Assembly: GCA_028288545.1 (NCBI GenBank)
Contig: JAQBNQ010000097.1
Span: 1-5,666 of the forward strand
Reading direction: 5' to 3'
Length of the DNA: 5,666 nt
From: Bacteroidota bacterium
Lineage (GTDB): Bacteria > Bacteroidota > Bacteroidia > Chitinophagales > LD1
Positions 5,666 through 5,666 of this stretch are shown here, piece after piece (the stretch's first letter is position 1; each line of letters opens with the position of its first letter). A model generated the notes under the pieces. It saw nothing but the letters and a program-made list of their open reading frames with translations. It had not been told where the DNA came from and searched no databases. Position numbers and translations under genes: made by a program.

Positions 5666-5666
5666 G

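Overview
The window looks like chromosomal DNA from a member of the Bacteroidota. Three things support this. The first gene ends in a type IX secretion (T9SS) type A C-terminal sorting domain, a system essentially confined to that phylum. A DUF3467 protein of the Bacteroidota type is present. None of the five start codons in view is preceded by a usable Shine-Dalgarno sequence; the upstream stretches are A/T-rich, as is usual in that phylum. Genus or species cannot be read from this sequence.

Layout, left to right. (1) 2-1990, plus strand: the 3' part of a large secreted protein, made of a six-bladed Kelch-type propeller, two Ig-like modules and a T9SS tail. Its true start lies left of the window. 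(2) 2102-2443, plus: a small cysteine-rich lipoprotein of unknown function. (3) 2467-2528: a long imperfect inverted repeat just before the next start codon. (4) 2531-2968, plus: an SRPBCC/AHSA1-type protein. (5) 2965-3276, minus: a DUF3467 protein whose stop codon overlaps that of the SRPBCC gene tail to tail. (6) 3317-3418: a 102-base palindromic intergenic element carrying CTCYGTG-type heptamers. (7) 3424-4914, minus: a membrane-anchored M20 metallopeptidase of the carboxypeptidase S/PM20D1 type. (8) 5004-5366, plus, divergent from the peptidase: a short SdpI-family membrane protein. (9) 5396 to the right edge, minus: the C-terminal end of a histidine-rich protein resembling phage tail-fibre/tail-collar tips.

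The genes do not form an evident pathway. Several products act outside the cytoplasm (T9SS-exported propeller, lipoprotein, anchored peptidase, SdpI membrane protein), but strand switches and the palindrome split them into at least four transcription units. The longest gene-free stretch is 147 bases (3277-3423), filled mainly by the palindrome. I saw no tRNA, rRNA, CRISPR array, transposase or clear integration site. I do not see a convincing new multi-gene system. The points most worth a second look are the palindromic element, the inverted repeat ahead of the SRPBCC gene, the duplicated cysteine motif in the lipoprotein and the truncated tail-fibre-like gene.
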